The notes under the pieces: generated by a model
Database searches by the model: none
Told to the model about the DNA's origin: nothing
What the model saw: only the letters and a program-made list of their open reading frames with translations
Source: an uncultured Oscillospiraceae bacterium
GTDB taxonomy: Bacteria > Bacillota > Clostridia > Oscillospirales > Oscillospiraceae
Assembly: GCA_947627285.1 (NCBI GenBank)
Contig: CANQVL010000015.1
Location: forward strand, 1-49,967
Direction of reading: 5' to 3'
DNA: 49,967 nt
Program-made: the position numbers and the translations under genes
Shown: positions 49,452-49,967 of the stretch, one piece after another
Numbering within the stretch: position 1 is the first letter of the stretch
How the letters are laid out: each line of letters starts with the position of its first letter

Positions 49452-49814
49452 TTATTTGTCTATACCTTTGTCCTTGTCTTGTTGTTTTTTCCATTCCTCA
49501 AATTCACGACGGTTTTCTTCATGGGAATAAAATTCCTCAATGTCAGGGAGAATTTGTCTGGCAAAACTCTCAATAGCATGTTTTGGCGGAAAGTAATGCT
49601 CCATGTTATATTTGCAAAGCGTTTTTTCACTTTCCATGTCAACTACTAATGTTCCATAGCCATCTAAGACTTTTTGCCGCTCTGTCTCTGACATTTTTTC
49701 AAATATCTGCCGCTGAAATTCGCTCATTTTTTCCGGCGAAATCGGTTTGGATTTCTTCAAGTCTGTCTCAAGGAATATCACCATAGTTCCTTGCGGATTC
49801 TTTTGCCGTTTCAT
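49452..49814 (-). CDS. Uncharacterised A+T-rich accessory protein
   Basis: 120 residues from ATG 49814 (AAGGA site; ATG 49835 is possible without one). Highly charged, Lys/Glu-rich with a helical C-terminus (YFPPKHAIESFARQILPDIEEFYSHEENRREFEEWKKQQDKDK). No membrane segment. Overlaps the preceding gene by 47 bp in another frame. No family recognised; it looks like part of an integrative element or accessory island. Confidence 0.6.
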   Translation of the reverse strand: MKRQKNPQGTMVIFLETDLKKSKPISPEKMSEFQRQIFEKMSETERQKVLDGYGTLVVDMESEKTLCKYNMEHYFPPKHAIESFARQILPDIEEFYSHEENRREFEEWKKQQDKDKGIDK

Positions 49815-49967
49815 CAGTTTCACATCCTTCTTCATATTGCGAACGATAAAGAGTGATATAGTCGGTGACAAGGTGCGGATAGTGACGATAAGCGTAGCGA
49901 CACAGCTTTTTGAAAAGCTCCAGAAAACGAACATCCCCACAGAAATCAAGCAACTGATCTAAAAGAT
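49768..49967 (-). CDS. Uncharacterised accessory protein, 5' end beyond the window
   Basis: The frame is open to the window end on the minus strand; only the last 65 residues are visible (LLDQLLDFCGDVRFLELFKKL ... ESARNYGDIP). Many aromatic and basic residues (YAYRHYPHLVTDYITLYRSQY). A+T-rich. No family recognised. The partner 49452-49814 starts within it. Confidence 0.55.
   Translation of the reverse strand, partial: LLDQLLDFCGDVRFLELFKKLCRYAYRHYPHLVTDYITLYRSQYEEGCETDETAKESARNYGDIP

Overview
The window (about 50 kb, mostly G+C-rich) looks like a chromosomal segment of a spore-forming, anaerobic-type member of the Clostridia, most likely the Oscillospirales/Oscillospiraceae. This is inferred from spoIVA, spoIIID and bofA, the trmK-nif3 pair, an ECF-type pantothenate transporter next to coaX, Clostridia-style ECF sigma factors and codon use. 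No phage or CRISPR locus is visible. The extreme left end (1-1031) and right end (about 49100-49967) are A+T-rich and look like accessory DNA.

Layout. 1-1031: A+T-rich lipoprotein gene ending at a conserved 26-bp terminal repeat (family R1). 1076-4430: DUF1858 protein, trmK-nif3, panT-coaX. 4455-7476: DUF3784-type membrane protein, then an MBOAT O-acyltransferase with an SGNH-like partner. 7493-9322: ECF sigma factor with a membrane-anchored partner. 9369-13162: minus-strand ABC exporter operon with two permeases, one frameshifted in a G7 tract. 13281-14866: spoIVA with a SigE-like promoter. 15378-18433: unknown protein, DUF4230 protein, MATE pump. 18441-20413: ECF sigma factor translationally coupled to a membrane-anchored serpin. 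20525-21367: 843-bp element with R1 terminal inverted repeats. 21402-25800: LMW phosphatase, NAD-dependent epimerase, small membrane protein and Xre regulator, GNAT, GH105. 25967-31537: PepC, TM2 protein, DUF2752 plus J-domain pair, Lar-like zinc ribbon, PyrE-like PRTase, AGCS symporter. 31605-34897: galactose mutarotase and UvrD/PcrA helicase. 35082-38252: spoIIID, tRNA-Gly, D,D-carboxypeptidase, FabG-like SDR, bofA. 38390-48315: a long plus-strand biosynthetic block folC, pyrG, glmS, purB, purA, purC, purF. 48315-49967: R2 element, RNHCP protein and two unknown A+T-rich genes, the last running off the window.

Three dispersed repeat families run through the intergenic spaces. R1 has 26-bp termini and carries small cargo genes. 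R2 is MITE-like, with about 24-bp terminal inverted repeats (two copies). R3 is the most interesting: a modular element sitting directly 3' of genes and oriented with them. Four R3 copies hold a perfect 18-20-bp hairpin closed by the same TGCG tetraloop, yet the stem sequences are unrelated while the flanks are conserved. This looks like a structured RNA element with covarying stems, and I know of no named family that matches it.

Functionally most genes are housekeeping: purine and pyrimidine nucleotide synthesis, folate polyglutamylation, CoA supply, amino-sugar supply and sporulation. They are interspersed with envelope-sensing modules (two ECF sigma systems, an ABC exporter with anchored accessory proteins). 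Predicted SigA promoters with a 17-bp spacer are common. Two of them point antisense into the 3' ends of genes. All calls come from reading the sequence and protein motifs; no database search was run.
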